Positions 6,840 through 14,844 of a DNA stretch of 15,332 nucleotides are shown in pieces (the first letter of the stretch is position 1; the number at the start of each line of letters is the position of its first letter). Below the pieces are notes generated by a model, which had not been told where the DNA came from, did not search any database, and saw only the letters and a list, made by a program, of their open reading frames with translations. Where the stretch lies: positions 1-15,332 of the forward strand of contig DATFFC010000048.1 in NCBI GenBank assembly GCA_035250505.1, in the 5' to 3' direction. This stretch comes from DASSBQ01 sp035250505 (lineage in GTDB: Bacteria > Nitrospirota > Nitrospiria > Nitrospirales > Nitrospiraceae). Position numbers and translations under genes: made by a program.

Positions 6840-8711
6840 TCAAGCTTCCTGCGACGGAGAGGGCAAGAACGCCGCCCCTTTCTCCTCGTGGGCCTCTTCC
6901 CGCATCACCGGCTGCCGGCCGCGCTGGCAGAGCCAAAAGAGAAAGAGGACCCCAGACCAAAAGACCGCCATGTTGACGGTCACCATTTTCGCTGCAAAAC
7001 TCAACGACGGAGTGAAGGCCCACGGCGAGACATCGGACATGACTTCGTTGACATGCCAGGCTAAGCGGCCGGAAGACCGGATATACCCCATCAATCCCAT
7101 GACCCAGGTAAACGCCGCAGCCAGGCCGAACAACACGATCATGCCGCGCACCGAGATCTTTCCCCATTGCACCGGCCCGTGCAAGATGGCTCCCCGCAGC
7201 ATCATATGATTGACGACAATTCCGAGGATCACCACCGCCAATGTCGTCACGGCCTGAGTGGTGGACAACCCCACCCGGACGCTGGCCGGAAGGTAGAACC
7301 CGTACACGGATAGCCATATAATATGAGCCACACCCAAAGTGAAGAGGATCGCGAGCAGGAAATTTCCGGTTCTGACCCATGAGATCGTCATCGTCCGATT
7401 GGCCCGACGGTAGAAGATATAACTCAAGGCCGTAATACAAATCATCACGTTCACTGCACCGTTCTTCGAGGACATCACGCCGTAATTCCCCACGACCGGA
7501 TGCTGTGCACCGCCCATCGCCTTGAGTTCGCTCGCGGTCATCATGACCGTATGCGGCGTGAGCCAGATGAAGAGGCAGCCCATCAGCGCGAACACTAGGT
7601 ACTGGAAGTAAGGCTGATAACGTTCGCCCCCCTTGATTCGCCCCATGCTCTGCCAGAGATAATAGTTCACGCCAAGAAACAGCGCGCCGATGAGAAGAGC
7701 TTGGACGACGAACAGCCACGTCAGCAGGCCGCCCATCATCGTGACGCCCATGCTTTGGCGGTAGGCATAGACCGAGCGCATCAGCCAATATCCGGCAAAC
7801 GGCATCGGCAGCAGTGCGCAGACCGTCACGAACAAAAACAGATACCCGACCCAATCATAGTAGGCCCGTTCCTCGGCCGTCTTGCCGGTGAAAAAACGAT
7901 AACAGGCGTACGCCAGCACCACCGCTCCGCCCGACATGATGTCCGCAAGAAATCGATGCACATTGAGCGGATTCCAGAGCGCCGAGTGCAGAAGGTGCCA
8001 TGCATTCCCCAGATAGCGGCCCTGCGCGTCCACACCGGCCGGCGCCATCATGAAGGCGGCCCAGGAGTTGGCCAACAACAAGAGCGCGGTTCCCAACACA
8101 TTACAGAGCACTCCAATGGTTGCGTGCCCCCATTTGAGCGCAGGCCCCGCCAGGCGATCCCAACTGTAGTAGTACAGGATCATGAGCGACGTCTCCCCGA
8201 GGAAAACGAATGCATAGACCGGCATCATCACCTTGAACGTCGACCCCATGTAGCTCATGAAACTGGGATACAGGGCGATGAAGAGGCCCAACATGAGGCT
8301 TCCGACGATGGCGGTCACGGAAAGCGCCAGCAGGGCGACTTTCAGCAAGTCGCGCGCCAATTCATCGTAGCGTGTCGCCAGCGCCGGATTCCTCGTGATG
8401 AGACTCATGAACTCCAGCAGTACACAGAAGATCGGGAGGGCCAACACAAAACCGGCAAAATACGTATGCTGCTGCGTGACGAACCAGACGAGCAGCCGAT
8501 TATCGAGCGAGCCATAGCGGGGGTACTGAATATCCGCGGGCGGCGGCGCGGCGGGTCCAGCGGCGACACCGGGTGTCTGGAAATACACGTCGGTAGCCGG
8601 CTCGGCGGCGGCAAAGCCGTTGTCCGGGCTCCAGAGACAAAGGCCGATACACGCGAAAATCGGGAACCCATACCGATAAGCAACGTCCGAAATACGAGCC
8701 GAACACGTCAC
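6840..8711 (-). CDS. CydA-like 'bd-like' terminal oxidase, copy 2
   Basis: 623 aa from a GTG at 8711, chosen because AGAGG lies nine bases upstream and because longer starts would run through the preceding gene. A signal-like segment (about 14-34, ending FA) is followed by about 13 helices aligning along the whole length with copy 1. Matching sites are QQH82, E173, H196, NSW-x4-APAG, H239, H242, NVH252R, W309, H387, H404 and W552-H553. The residue matching E337 of copy 1 is S313 (YWLMRSV against YWLMREV), at the place of the CydA haem-ligand Glu of the W-x3-E motif. It has no short membrane genes in front. Instead it follows an unknown membrane protein by four bases. An oxygen-reducing function is unproven. 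Confidence 0.86.
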   Translation of the reverse strand: MTCSARISDVAYRYGFPIFACIGLCLWSPDNGFAAAEPATDVYFQTPGVAAGPAAPPPADIQYPRYGSLDNRLLVWFVTQQHTYFAGFVLALPIFCVLLEFMSLITRNPALATRYDELARDLLKVALLALSVTAIVGSLMLGLFIALYPSFMSYMGSTFKVMMPVYAFVFLGETSLMILYYYSWDRLAGPALKWGHATIGVLCNVLGTALLLLANSWAAFMMAPAGVDAQGRYLGNAWHLLHSALWNPLNVHRFLADIMSGGAVVLAYACYRFFTGKTAEERAYYDWVGYLFLFVTVCALLPMPFAGYWLMRSVYAYRQSMGVTMMGGLLTWLFVVQALLIGALFLGVNYYLWQSMGRIKGGERYQPYFQYLVFALMGCLFIWLTPHTVMMTASELKAMGGAQHPVVGNYGVMSSKNGAVNVMICITALSYIFYRRANRTMTISWVRTGNFLLAILFTLGVAHIIWLSVYGFYLPASVRVGLSTTQAVTTLAVVILGIVVNHMMLRGAILHGPVQWGKISVRGMIVLFGLAAAFTWVMGLMGYIRSSGRLAWHVNEVMSDVSPWAFTPSLSFAAKMVTVNMAVFWSGVLFLFWLCQRGRQPVMREEAHEEKGAAFLPSPSQEA

Positions 8712-8715
8712 AGCG

Positions 8716-9792
8716 TTACACCTCTTGCCTGGAATTTTCCAAGGTCGCCCGCACCGCTGTCTCCGCCGGGCGAGTTCCAATCCCCGACCGGCCGAGAATA
8801 CCCATGACGAATGGACACCGCAGGAGCGACGCCGGGACCTCCTGGCGGATGCGATCCTCTGCATCCCGCCGGTGTCCGAGATAATACCCGTAGAGCCCCA
8901 TAACCGCACCGATCACCCCAGCCGATGCGATCAGCACATTCACGGATGGATTGGTCTGCCGGAGGGGGAACAGCAGCGCTCCGATCAAGACAAGATAGTA
9001 GGTGGCGGCAAATGCTAGCCCCGGCCACCACCAAAACTTCAGCAGTTCACCCCAGCCCGCAGCCGTCATCACCTGCATCCATCCGCCGTTCCTCTCCCGC
9101 CCGTCGAAATAGGCGAAGACGGTGACCGCTCCCGCTACCATCGTCACAACCGCGACCTGCGCCATTAAACTGACAGGCTCGGGGGCGATTGAAGCCATGA
9201 CTGTCGCGAAGAACCCACAGGCCACAAGGCCTGCCAATACCCAGCGTGCCAACGGCCATCCCGACTCGCTGACCAACCTCCGAAGCGCCACGCCGTCCGG
9301 AAATGTCACGAACGGCCTGCCCGCGGCTTGTAGAAATCTTACATGACCGATTTCAAACGCATCCCTGGCCACCGCCGTGCAGGAGATAATGATCGCCATC
9401 ATGGCCGGGCCATCCGGATGTAGGCCGTAGTCATACCCGACGAGCCACAGTAGGGCCAGGACAAGCAAGGAGAGTTGCACGCCATATACAAATCCCACCC
9501 ATCCGACTATCCAAAACAAACGGAACGTGCCGTCCACAGTCGCCATCTTTCTCAGTGAAAGCCGGCGGCCGACCTGATAGGCACACACTGCGGTGATGGC
9601 TGAAACGAGCCCGCTCAAAGCGAGCAATGTGATCGGATCCCCGACCGACATGACGTATTTGGCCGCGCGGTACAGAACGAAGGCCGCGAGGCCCGGCACA
9701 AACATGACCAGTCGTTTTTGTTTCCGTACCGCGTCCTCAGTGACGGCAAGCGTCAGGCTGGGCAAGACACGAAGCGACAACCGATGCAGCAT
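8716..9792 (-). CDS. polytopic membrane protein of unknown function
   Basis: 358 aa with about eight hydrophobic helices (for example 30-50, 52-72, 88-117, 128-145, 187-205, 207-228, 254-276, 283-305). Between helices 4 and 5 sits a soluble loop, VARDAFEIGHVRFLQAAG. I do not recognise a family. Its stop lies four bases before the GTG of bd-like oxidase no. 2 and its last codons supply that gene's ribosome site, so their expression is coupled. A partner, assembly or quinone-handling role is possible but unsupported by motif. The start at ATG 9792 lacks a good Shine-Dalgarno sequence and is tentative. Confidence 0.7.
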   Translation of the reverse strand: MLHRLSLRVLPSLTLAVTEDAVRKQKRLVMFVPGLAAFVLYRAAKYVMSVGDPITLLALSGLVSAITAVCAYQVGRRLSLRKMATVDGTFRLFWIVGWVGFVYGVQLSLLVLALLWLVGYDYGLHPDGPAMMAIIISCTAVARDAFEIGHVRFLQAAGRPFVTFPDGVALRRLVSESGWPLARWVLAGLVACGFFATVMASIAPEPVSLMAQVAVVTMVAGAVTVFAYFDGRERNGGWMQVMTAAGWGELLKFWWWPGLAFAATYYLVLIGALLFPLRQTNPSVNVLIASAGVIGAVMGLYGYYLGHRRDAEDRIRQEVPASLLRCPFVMGILGRSGIGTRPAETAVRATLENSRQEV

Positions 9793-9905
9793 AGGAGTCG
9801 ATCATGAGTTGTGAAGAACGGTGAATAAAAATGATGAATGACCGGCCTGAGCGGCGAGCGACGGTTTCATTTCACCCCACATTCAACATTATTCCAGATT
9901 CCAGG

Positions 9906-10400
9906 TCATTCTGCTTTCTGCCCCATCCCAAAATATCGCGCTTTAACTTCTTCCATCAGCGCAACGGTGACTCGAGATTCGCCGCGCTCACCCGCCGTCC
10001 GCTCGAGTTCGACGCGCGCCATTGCCCGCACAGGGGCCGGCACATTGGCCAACCGCCGTTCGGCCTCCGGCTCCCAGGCGACCGCCGCGCCCGTCCGCGC
10101 TTGCATGAAGCGGTCATAGGTGATGACCCGCCATTGCATAAGTCGCGCGTAGGATTCTACCTCATCCCGGACCAACAGCGAGGCATAGGGAGGAATTCGA
10201 TCCAATCGATGCTGCGCGTCATTCGTCCACATGGTCCGATCCACGAACCGTTCGGCCTGAGCGGCCGGCGCTTCAAGGCCGACGTGTAACCCACACCCCC
10301 GACATTCCCAGCGAACAAACCACCACTCGTCACCGCCGTCTTGAGCCCGCTCTTCCAGGCCTTCGGTATGCATCCATCTTCCGCACCCACAGACGAACAT
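9906..10400 (-). CDS. zinc-ribbon protein with two tandem PCP_red domains
   Basis: 164 aa from ATG 10400. Upstream codons in frame overlap the previous gene, so this start fits best, though only a weak AAGAAG precedes it. The N-terminus has CGCG (C4, C6) and CRGC (C33, C36), a possible metal site. Residues 109-157 match the PCP_red domain, found at the end of light-independent protochlorophyllide reductase subunit B: W-x3-A-x3-L-x3-P followed by R, E and A at fixed spacing. Residues 58-106 repeat the same pattern without gaps (W58/W109, A62/A113, L66/L117, P70/P121, E82/E133, A85/A136). Non-photosynthetic Nitrospira carry stand-alone PCP_red proteins, as I recall, of unknown role. The C-terminal copy is called with more certainty than the first. 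Confidence 0.78.
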   Translation of the reverse strand: MFVCGCGRWMHTEGLEERAQDGGDEWWFVRWECRGCGLHVGLEAPAAQAERFVDRTMWTNDAQHRLDRIPPYASLLVRDEVESYARLMQWRVITYDRFMQARTGAAVAWEPEAERRLANVPAPVRAMARVELERTAGERGESRVTVALMEEVKARYFGMGQKAE

Positions 10401-10431
10401 GGCTTCTTCACTTTGAACGTGCAGTTCGTGC

Positions 10432-11145
10432 CTATCCGATTTTTCCGGGATACAAAATGTAGAGCATCGTGTAGGTCGTCGTCCCGGTGATAAACAGGAT
10501 GCAATAGATGACCATGGTAAACCGACCGAGCGTCCGGTGGCGATCCGCCCCATTGGGCCAGATTCGCTGGATGGCCATTTCGACCGCAAACACAATCGCC
10601 GCAATCAGCAGCAGGCCGATGTACACCTCCATCTTTCGCATGGAGAACCCCGCCGACATGATACGTGAAAGGAACAAGACCGCCACCAAGGCGGTGAGCG
10701 TTCCGAAGATGAGGCCCACCTTCCGCCATGTCGTTTGAAGCACCGATTCCTGAAGGACCCGTGCCCCTCGAACCACTGCTTGCGAGCGAAATCCCAGGAT
10801 GATCATATAGATCGCCATTACTAGACCGATGATCACCAGGATGATGTGAATGGTCAGGATCGGAATGAAGACATAGTCATATAAGGCCTGGGAACCTCCA
10901 AATCCTTCCTTACCTTCAAACGCCAATACACCAAGCTGGCGGAACAAATAGTAACTGGTGAAGAATCCGATCATCGCCACCATGCCGCCCAACATAAGCC
11001 AATGGTGCGCATGACCTTGACGCCGCCTGGCCTGAATCCATCCGACAATAAAGAGGCCGGTAAACAGGGTCGCCATGATCTGGCTGAGATCGGCCCCAAC
11101 AGTGGCATAGGTGCCAAAGAACCCCGGATTGCGCAACCAGTCCAT
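10432..11145 (-). CDS. DUF420 family membrane protein, possible oxidase assembly factor
   Basis: 237 aa. ATG 11145 is preferred, with AAGGA seven bases upstream; ATG 11148 and GTG 11151 are in-frame alternatives. About six helices (17-37, 50-70, 92-118, 143-163, 172-194, 206-233). DUF420-like features are HAHH (45-48) before helix 2, SYYLFR (64-69), H100 in the third helix, and DRH203-x3-GRFTMVIYCILFITGTTTY near the end. Family knowledge: the DUF420 protein CtaM of Staphylococcus aureus is needed for activity of its aa3-type oxidase, so a role in oxidase maturation fits here. It is longer than the simple DUF420 proteins I recall, with two extra helices before the last. Confidence 0.75.
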   Translation of the reverse strand: MDWLRNPGFFGTYATVGADLSQIMATLFTGLFIVGWIQARRRQGHAHHWLMLGGMVAMIGFFTSYYLFRQLGVLAFEGKEGFGGSQALYDYVFIPILTIHIILVIIGLVMAIYMIILGFRSQAVVRGARVLQESVLQTTWRKVGLIFGTLTALVAVLFLSRIMSAGFSMRKMEVYIGLLLIAAIVFAVEMAIQRIWPNGADRHRTLGRFTMVIYCILFITGTTTYTMLYILYPGKIG

Positions 11146-11211
11146 CATCACATCCTTTGTCGGAGCTTTCTCGTCTCTCGCCGTCCATCCGTCGGCCTCA
11201 TCCGTGACCCA

Positions 11212-12216
11212 TCAAGCGGCGCTCGGCTTGACCCCTTCGACGACAGCGGACCGTTCCAGCTCAGTGATCCGATCGAATCCGGCTCTACGCATCCATCCCA
11301 TCGCGTCTGCCGCGCGATAGCAGGCGCCCTGTTCCGTATTGACAAAAATATGAACCGCAAAGGCCGTTGTCCAAGCGGGACTGGTCCCGGAAGAATCCAG
11401 GTACCGATCCTTGATTACGAGACGTCCACCGGGCACAAGGTGAGCAAAGGCTTTTCGGACCAAACCGGCGTTCACTTCAAAATTCTGATAATGCAGCACA
11501 TCCGACATCAAAACGAGATCGTATGGTCCCCCAAACCCGTCCTGGTTGAAATTGCCCGCGACGAGGTTGATCCGGCCCTCCAGCCCGGCTTCCTTTACAG
11601 TGCGTTCGGCGAGCGGTAAGGTGGCGGGAAGGTCAAAGACCGTTGCAGTTAATTGAGGATAGACCTGACAGAAGGCAATGGCATTCGTGCCGGCGCCGCC
11701 GCCAAGATCCAGCATCGTCCGTGCCCGACCCAATGACAGCCGCTTGGCCAGTTCAGGCCCGCTTTGTCTGCCGATCCGATGCAATACGGCCAGGACGTTT
11801 GCGCCCAGGGCGGGATCCGTTTCAAAAACATGTTGCTTCACCGGCGACTGTCCGGTTCGAACGGCCTCTTCGAGCTTGCCCCAGTTATTCCATTCGGCAT
11901 CGTGCAGCAACAAGAGATGCCCGATGTACTCAGGAGAATGCCTGACCAGATGATCGCGAGCGACGGCAGAATTGGCGTAGCCATCCCCATCTTGTCGAAG
12001 CAGCCGGAGCGCCACCAACGCATTCATCAATAAGCTTAATGCCTTGGCATCGGCACCGATCTTGCCCGCAACCTCCGCCGATGTCTTCGTCTGCTGGTCC
12101 AAGATCGTAAACACATCGAGCTTGACGGCAGTCAGCAAAATCTTGGTTTCCCAGTAATAACCCAGCTGAAAGACTTCAGCGAGTGAAAGTTCACGCGGCA
12201 CGCGCCGTTCCTCCAT
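11212..12216 (-). CDS. SAM-dependent methyltransferase of the O-methyltransferase type
   Basis: 334 aa from ATG 12216, with GCAGG four bases upstream. Residues 14-100 form the helical dimerisation/winged-helix region typical of the family that includes plant-type O-methyltransferases, CrtF and BchU. The Rossmann domain has motif I LDLGGGAGT (169-177), acidic D195 after motif II, and SDVLHYQNFE (238-247), where H242 sits at the usual catalytic position. The substrate cannot be told. Its neighbour with PCP_red domains makes a tetrapyrrole or quinone substrate an attractive but unproven idea. It is the first gene of the nine-gene block, 66 bases ahead of the DUF420 gene. A weak promoter candidate is TTGCGT/TAAGAT (12267-12238, 18-base spacer). 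Confidence 0.85.
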   Translation of the reverse strand: MEERRVPRELSLAEVFQLGYYWETKILLTAVKLDVFTILDQQTKTSAEVAGKIGADAKALSLLMNALVALRLLRQDGDGYANSAVARDHLVRHSPEYIGHLLLLHDAEWNNWGKLEEAVRTGQSPVKQHVFETDPALGANVLAVLHRIGRQSGPELAKRLSLGRARTMLDLGGGAGTNAIAFCQVYPQLTATVFDLPATLPLAERTVKEAGLEGRINLVAGNFNQDGFGGPYDLVLMSDVLHYQNFEVNAGLVRKAFAHLVPGGRLVIKDRYLDSSGTSPAWTTAFAVHIFVNTEQGACYRAADAMGWMRRAGFDRITELERSAVVEGVKPSAA

Positions 12217-12310
12217 CAAGCCTGCGGAAATTTTGGCATCTTACCCAGTTCGGAAAGAGAAACGCAAGGATCGCAGCGGCGGCGGAATGCCGGCAAGACG
12301 TGCCCAATGC

Positions 12311-12337
12311 GCAGAGATGGAACTCGTGATTCTCTGC
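12311..12337. repeat. short inverted repeat upstream of the methyltransferase gene
   Basis: GCAGAGA (12311-12317) is complementary to TCTCTGC (12331-12337) with a 13-base spacer. It lies between the intrinsic terminator and the start of the methyltransferase, so it could be an operator. No T-run follows on either side. Confidence 0.25.
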
Positions 12338-12357
12338 CCGGTGTTTGGAAATCCGAC

Positions 12358-12398
12358 AAAAAAACGGGGGCAGCGGCCGACTCAACCGCTGCCCCCGT
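12358..12398 (-). terminator. strong intrinsic terminator after the copper-site protein gene
   Basis: A perfect 13-bp stem, ACGGGGGCAGCGG (12364-12376) against CCGCTGCCCCCGT (12386-12398), has a nine-base loop. On the minus strand it is followed by a T-run (12364-12358). It lies 25 bases after the stop of the gene ending at 12423. Confidence 0.92.
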
Positions 12399-12422
12399 GA
12401 TCAGTCAGTTCTACTGAAGCGG

Positions 12423-13217
12423 CTACTTTTTCACTTCGGCCTTCACGTCGGCCTTTCCACCCTCCGGCACATCCACTTCCATTTCGACTTTCCCGGCGAA
12501 GGGATGCCAGGCAACGATTTGATGCTTGCCGGCAGGAACGTCCTTGATCTCAAACGTCCCATCGTCCTTCACCACCGCATGGTGCGCGTTCCAGACCGGC
12601 AGAAAGAAGCCCTGCATGAACTCATGCTGGTCGCATTGCAGTCTGTACGTGGTCCCTTTCTTCTCGGCGCCGCCCTTGAACTTCACCGGCTTATCCAGTT
12701 TGTCGCCCTTCTTCGCGAGACCGATGTTGAAATCGGTGGAGGAAGTAGACCCTTTGACGAAGAAGCTGTGCGGATTGTGGAGCACACCCTCTTTCGATTT
12801 GGGGTCATCAGGATCCGCATCATGGTTTTCCACCCGGAAGCTTTTCTGGGCCACGACCACTCCGCTGAACGGCAAGAATTGGCAGAACTCGGCAACGACA
12901 TCGGTGCCTTTAAACCCATCGACGAACGCCTTATCCTCGATGTCGAGAACGGCCACGACGGCATTCTTGAGGCCGCCGTCCTTGCCGACTTCGATGGTCT
13001 TCAGGAAGCGCTTGTCTCCGTCCATCAATTCCTTGTTAGGAATCTTGGGACAAAACTTCGGATTCGGGAACTTTGAAAACAAAAACTCCTTCTGTTCCGA
13101 CTTCCCGGCGAACGTCACCTTTCCGGCGATCGTCCCGCCCGCAAACGAGGTGAGAGGCGCAGCGAGCAACGCCGCGGCTGCTACACCAAATAGGACTGTC
13201 GTGGCACCCTTCTTCAT
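12423..13217 (-). CDS. secreted carboxypeptidase-regulatory-like protein with a candidate copper site
   Basis: 264 aa from ATG 13217, with AAGGAGG seven bases upstream. A clear signal peptide ends at FAGG (about residue 26). Near the C-terminus CDQHEFM (C195, H198, M201) follows candidate histidines H147 and H150, a spacing like type 1 copper (cupredoxin) ligands. Next is DGTFEIKDVPAGKHQIVAWHP (219-239), the typical end of carboxypeptidase-regulatory-like beta domains. Two further cysteines (C56, C112) may form a disulfide. The gene stands alone between its own promoter and a strong terminator. A periplasmic electron carrier or copper-binding role is inferred from the motif only. Relatives usually have a Trp before the Met; here it is Phe. 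Confidence 0.82.
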   Translation of the reverse strand: MKKGATTVLFGVAAAALLAAPLTSFAGGTIAGKVTFAGKSEQKEFLFSKFPNPKFCPKIPNKELMDGDKRFLKTIEVGKDGGLKNAVVAVLDIEDKAFVDGFKGTDVVAEFCQFLPFSGVVVAQKSFRVENHDADPDDPKSKEGVLHNPHSFFVKGSTSSTDFNIGLAKKGDKLDKPVKFKGGAEKKGTTYRLQCDQHEFMQGFFLPVWNAHHAVVKDDGTFEIKDVPAGKHQIVAWHPFAGKVEMEVDVPEGGKADVKAEVKK

Positions 13218-13375
13218 GTCACTGCCTCCTTGTGATAAACATTAACAAACCTTGCCGCAACGTCACCAACTCGATCCGGGCGGAGAGGACCGGTGACCTG
13301 CCCCCTCGTAAATATGGACGTTCGGTGTGTGGTTGGTATGTAACCGTACCCGGATTTCAGGTAAGCGAAGCTAAC

Positions 13376-13404
13376 TGTATACTGCATCATATAATGTGTG
13401 TCAA
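13376..13404 (-). promoter_or_regulatory. near-consensus sigma70 promoter for the copper-site protein gene
   Basis: On the minus strand TTGACA (13404-13399) and TATACA (13381-13376) are 17 bases apart, an 11 of 12 match to consensus. The predicted start near 13369 leaves an untranslated leader of about 150 bases. The promoter begins 25 bases after the stop of the HEAT-repeat gene. Confidence 0.78.
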
Positions 13405-13428
13405 CACCAAATCTACGCCGGAAATCCC

Positions 13429-14844
13429 TTATATTTTGGGCGTCTTCATTGATTTCCCCACGCTGGTTAAGACTCGCCCCAAGGCCCCGCCGGCGGTTGC
13501 TCGCACCGCATCGTCCTCGTCGTGCAGGGCATGCTTCAAGATCGGAAGGACCGCCTCCCCGCCGATTTGCCCCAATGACCTGACTGCGGCGATCCGTGGC
13601 CGTGGAATGGGGTCCCTGAGTATTTCGCTGAGGACGTCGATGGCTATGTCGCGGCTTTTTCCATCGGCCCGACCCAGGGCCTTCGCCACCGCCGATCTGG
13701 TTCCCGGGTCCGGTTGCTGCAGCAATCCGGTCACCGTACCCATAAAATCTTGGATAGGCGCTCCAATTCGGAGCAATGCCGACAGCGCGGCAGCCTGCAC
13801 GATTGGATTCGGATCCGACAAGGCCTGTTTCAGCGGAGCCACCGAGCCTTTGTTCCGCAATTCCCCGAGGCTGATCGCCGCCGACGTTCTGACCGCGGGA
13901 ATCTTATCCTTCAGCGCCTGTTCCACAACCGCGAGTCCTTCACTTCTCCCGAGACTTCCGAGCGCCGATGCAGCGGCGCCTCGAACGGAGGGCTGCGCAT
14001 CTTTCATGGCGTCCAACAAGACGGTGAGACTGCGGTCGTCTTTGAGCTCTCCCAACAATCGCAGAGCCGTCGCCCGCTCTTCCGGATTCGCGGCGGAGGT
14101 CGCAGCCCGCACCGCATCCCACATCGCTTTTCGGCCGGTATGATAGAGGGCTCCGGCAGCCGCCAGTCGGACCACCGGTTGATCATCCTTTAAGGACTTT
14201 TCGAGCAGCGGCACCACGGTCGGGTCGCCGCTCTGTCCTAACACCTTGAGCACGGCGGACTTCACGAGTCCGGCTTGATCCTCCAACGCCTTCCGTAGTC
14301 TCGGTGATCGGCGCCCGGATTCCGTCTTACCCAGGGCTTCCACTACGAGCGCCCGAACGAGACCTGAGCCGTCACTCAATCCATCTTCGAGGAAAGGCAC
14401 GGCTTCGGCCGATTCAAAATCTTTGAGCGCGGTGTAGGCCGCCCCGCGCATCTGTTCACGCATGTCTTTGGTGAGAACGGTCACGAAGCTCAGGGCCACG
14501 TCTTTAAGAAGCCCGATCTCATCGTGCTTTACGATCGAGTTGAGCCGCTCGTAGTCCTGAAGCGCCTCCTTGGGTCTCCCAAGATGGAGCTGCACGCGGA
14601 CCTTGAGCCGCAGAGCATCGGCTGAAAGAGTACCGGCCGGACCCGCGCGCTCCAAACGATCCAGCGCCTGCTGGTACTCTTTTTTTTCGAACGCCGTGCG
14701 GGCCTCCATCAACGCCGCCCTCTCCGCGTCGGAGCCGTGAGATCCGGCGGCCGTTCCGAGGGAGGACGGCAGAATGAAGAACAGCAGAACACCGGCAAGG
14801 GCGAAATGACCGGTTACAGGGCGATGGATCACCATGGCGTTCAC
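13429..14844 (-). CDS. exported TPR/HEAT-repeat protein
   Basis: 471 aa. The GTG at 14844 directly follows the TGA of the preceding gene (TGAGTG) with AAGG four bases upstream; ATG 14835 is an in-frame alternative. A signal-like helix (10-33) is followed by a TPR-like helical region (about 40-105, EARTAFEKKEYQQALDRLE then GRPKEALQDY). From about 130 to 460 there is an array of roughly ten HEAT/PBS-lyase-type repeats of about 30 residues, each with a pattern like V-x2-AA-x-ALG. Such solenoids bind other proteins. It is probably periplasmic, but its partner is unknown. It may be co-transcribed with the partial gene on its right. Confidence 0.82.
   Translation of the reverse strand: MNAMVIHRPVTGHFALAGVLLFFILPSSLGTAAGSHGSDAERAALMEARTAFEKKEYQQALDRLERAGPAGTLSADALRLKVRVQLHLGRPKEALQDYERLNSIVKHDEIGLLKDVALSFVTVLTKDMREQMRGAAYTALKDFESAEAVPFLEDGLSDGSGLVRALVVEALGKTESGRRSPRLRKALEDQAGLVKSAVLKVLGQSGDPTVVPLLEKSLKDDQPVVRLAAAGALYHTGRKAMWDAVRAATSAANPEERATALRLLGELKDDRSLTVLLDAMKDAQPSVRGAAASALGSLGRSEGLAVVEQALKDKIPAVRTSAAISLGELRNKGSVAPLKQALSDPNPIVQAAALSALLRIGAPIQDFMGTVTGLLQQPDPGTRSAVAKALGRADGKSRDIAIDVLSEILRDPIPRPRIAAVRSLGQIGGEAVLPILKHALHDEDDAVRATAGGALGRVLTSVGKSMKTPKI

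Noticed and set aside
7701..8807. 368-codon open frame on the plus strand
   Set aside because: Antisense to bd-like oxidase no. 2; repetitive H/R/Q/E composition is an artefact of the membrane-protein codons on the other strand.
8712..8909. Longer N-terminus for bd-like oxidase no. 2
   Set aside because: The extra 66 residues are Arg-rich, overlap the upstream gene and would hide the signal-like segment that the GTG at 8711 leaves near the N-terminus.
9793..9905. 22-codon frame (MKPSLAAQ...) in the gap before the unknown membrane protein
   Set aside because: Very short, no membrane helix or good ribosome site; the gap otherwise shows only a repeated TGGAAT word.
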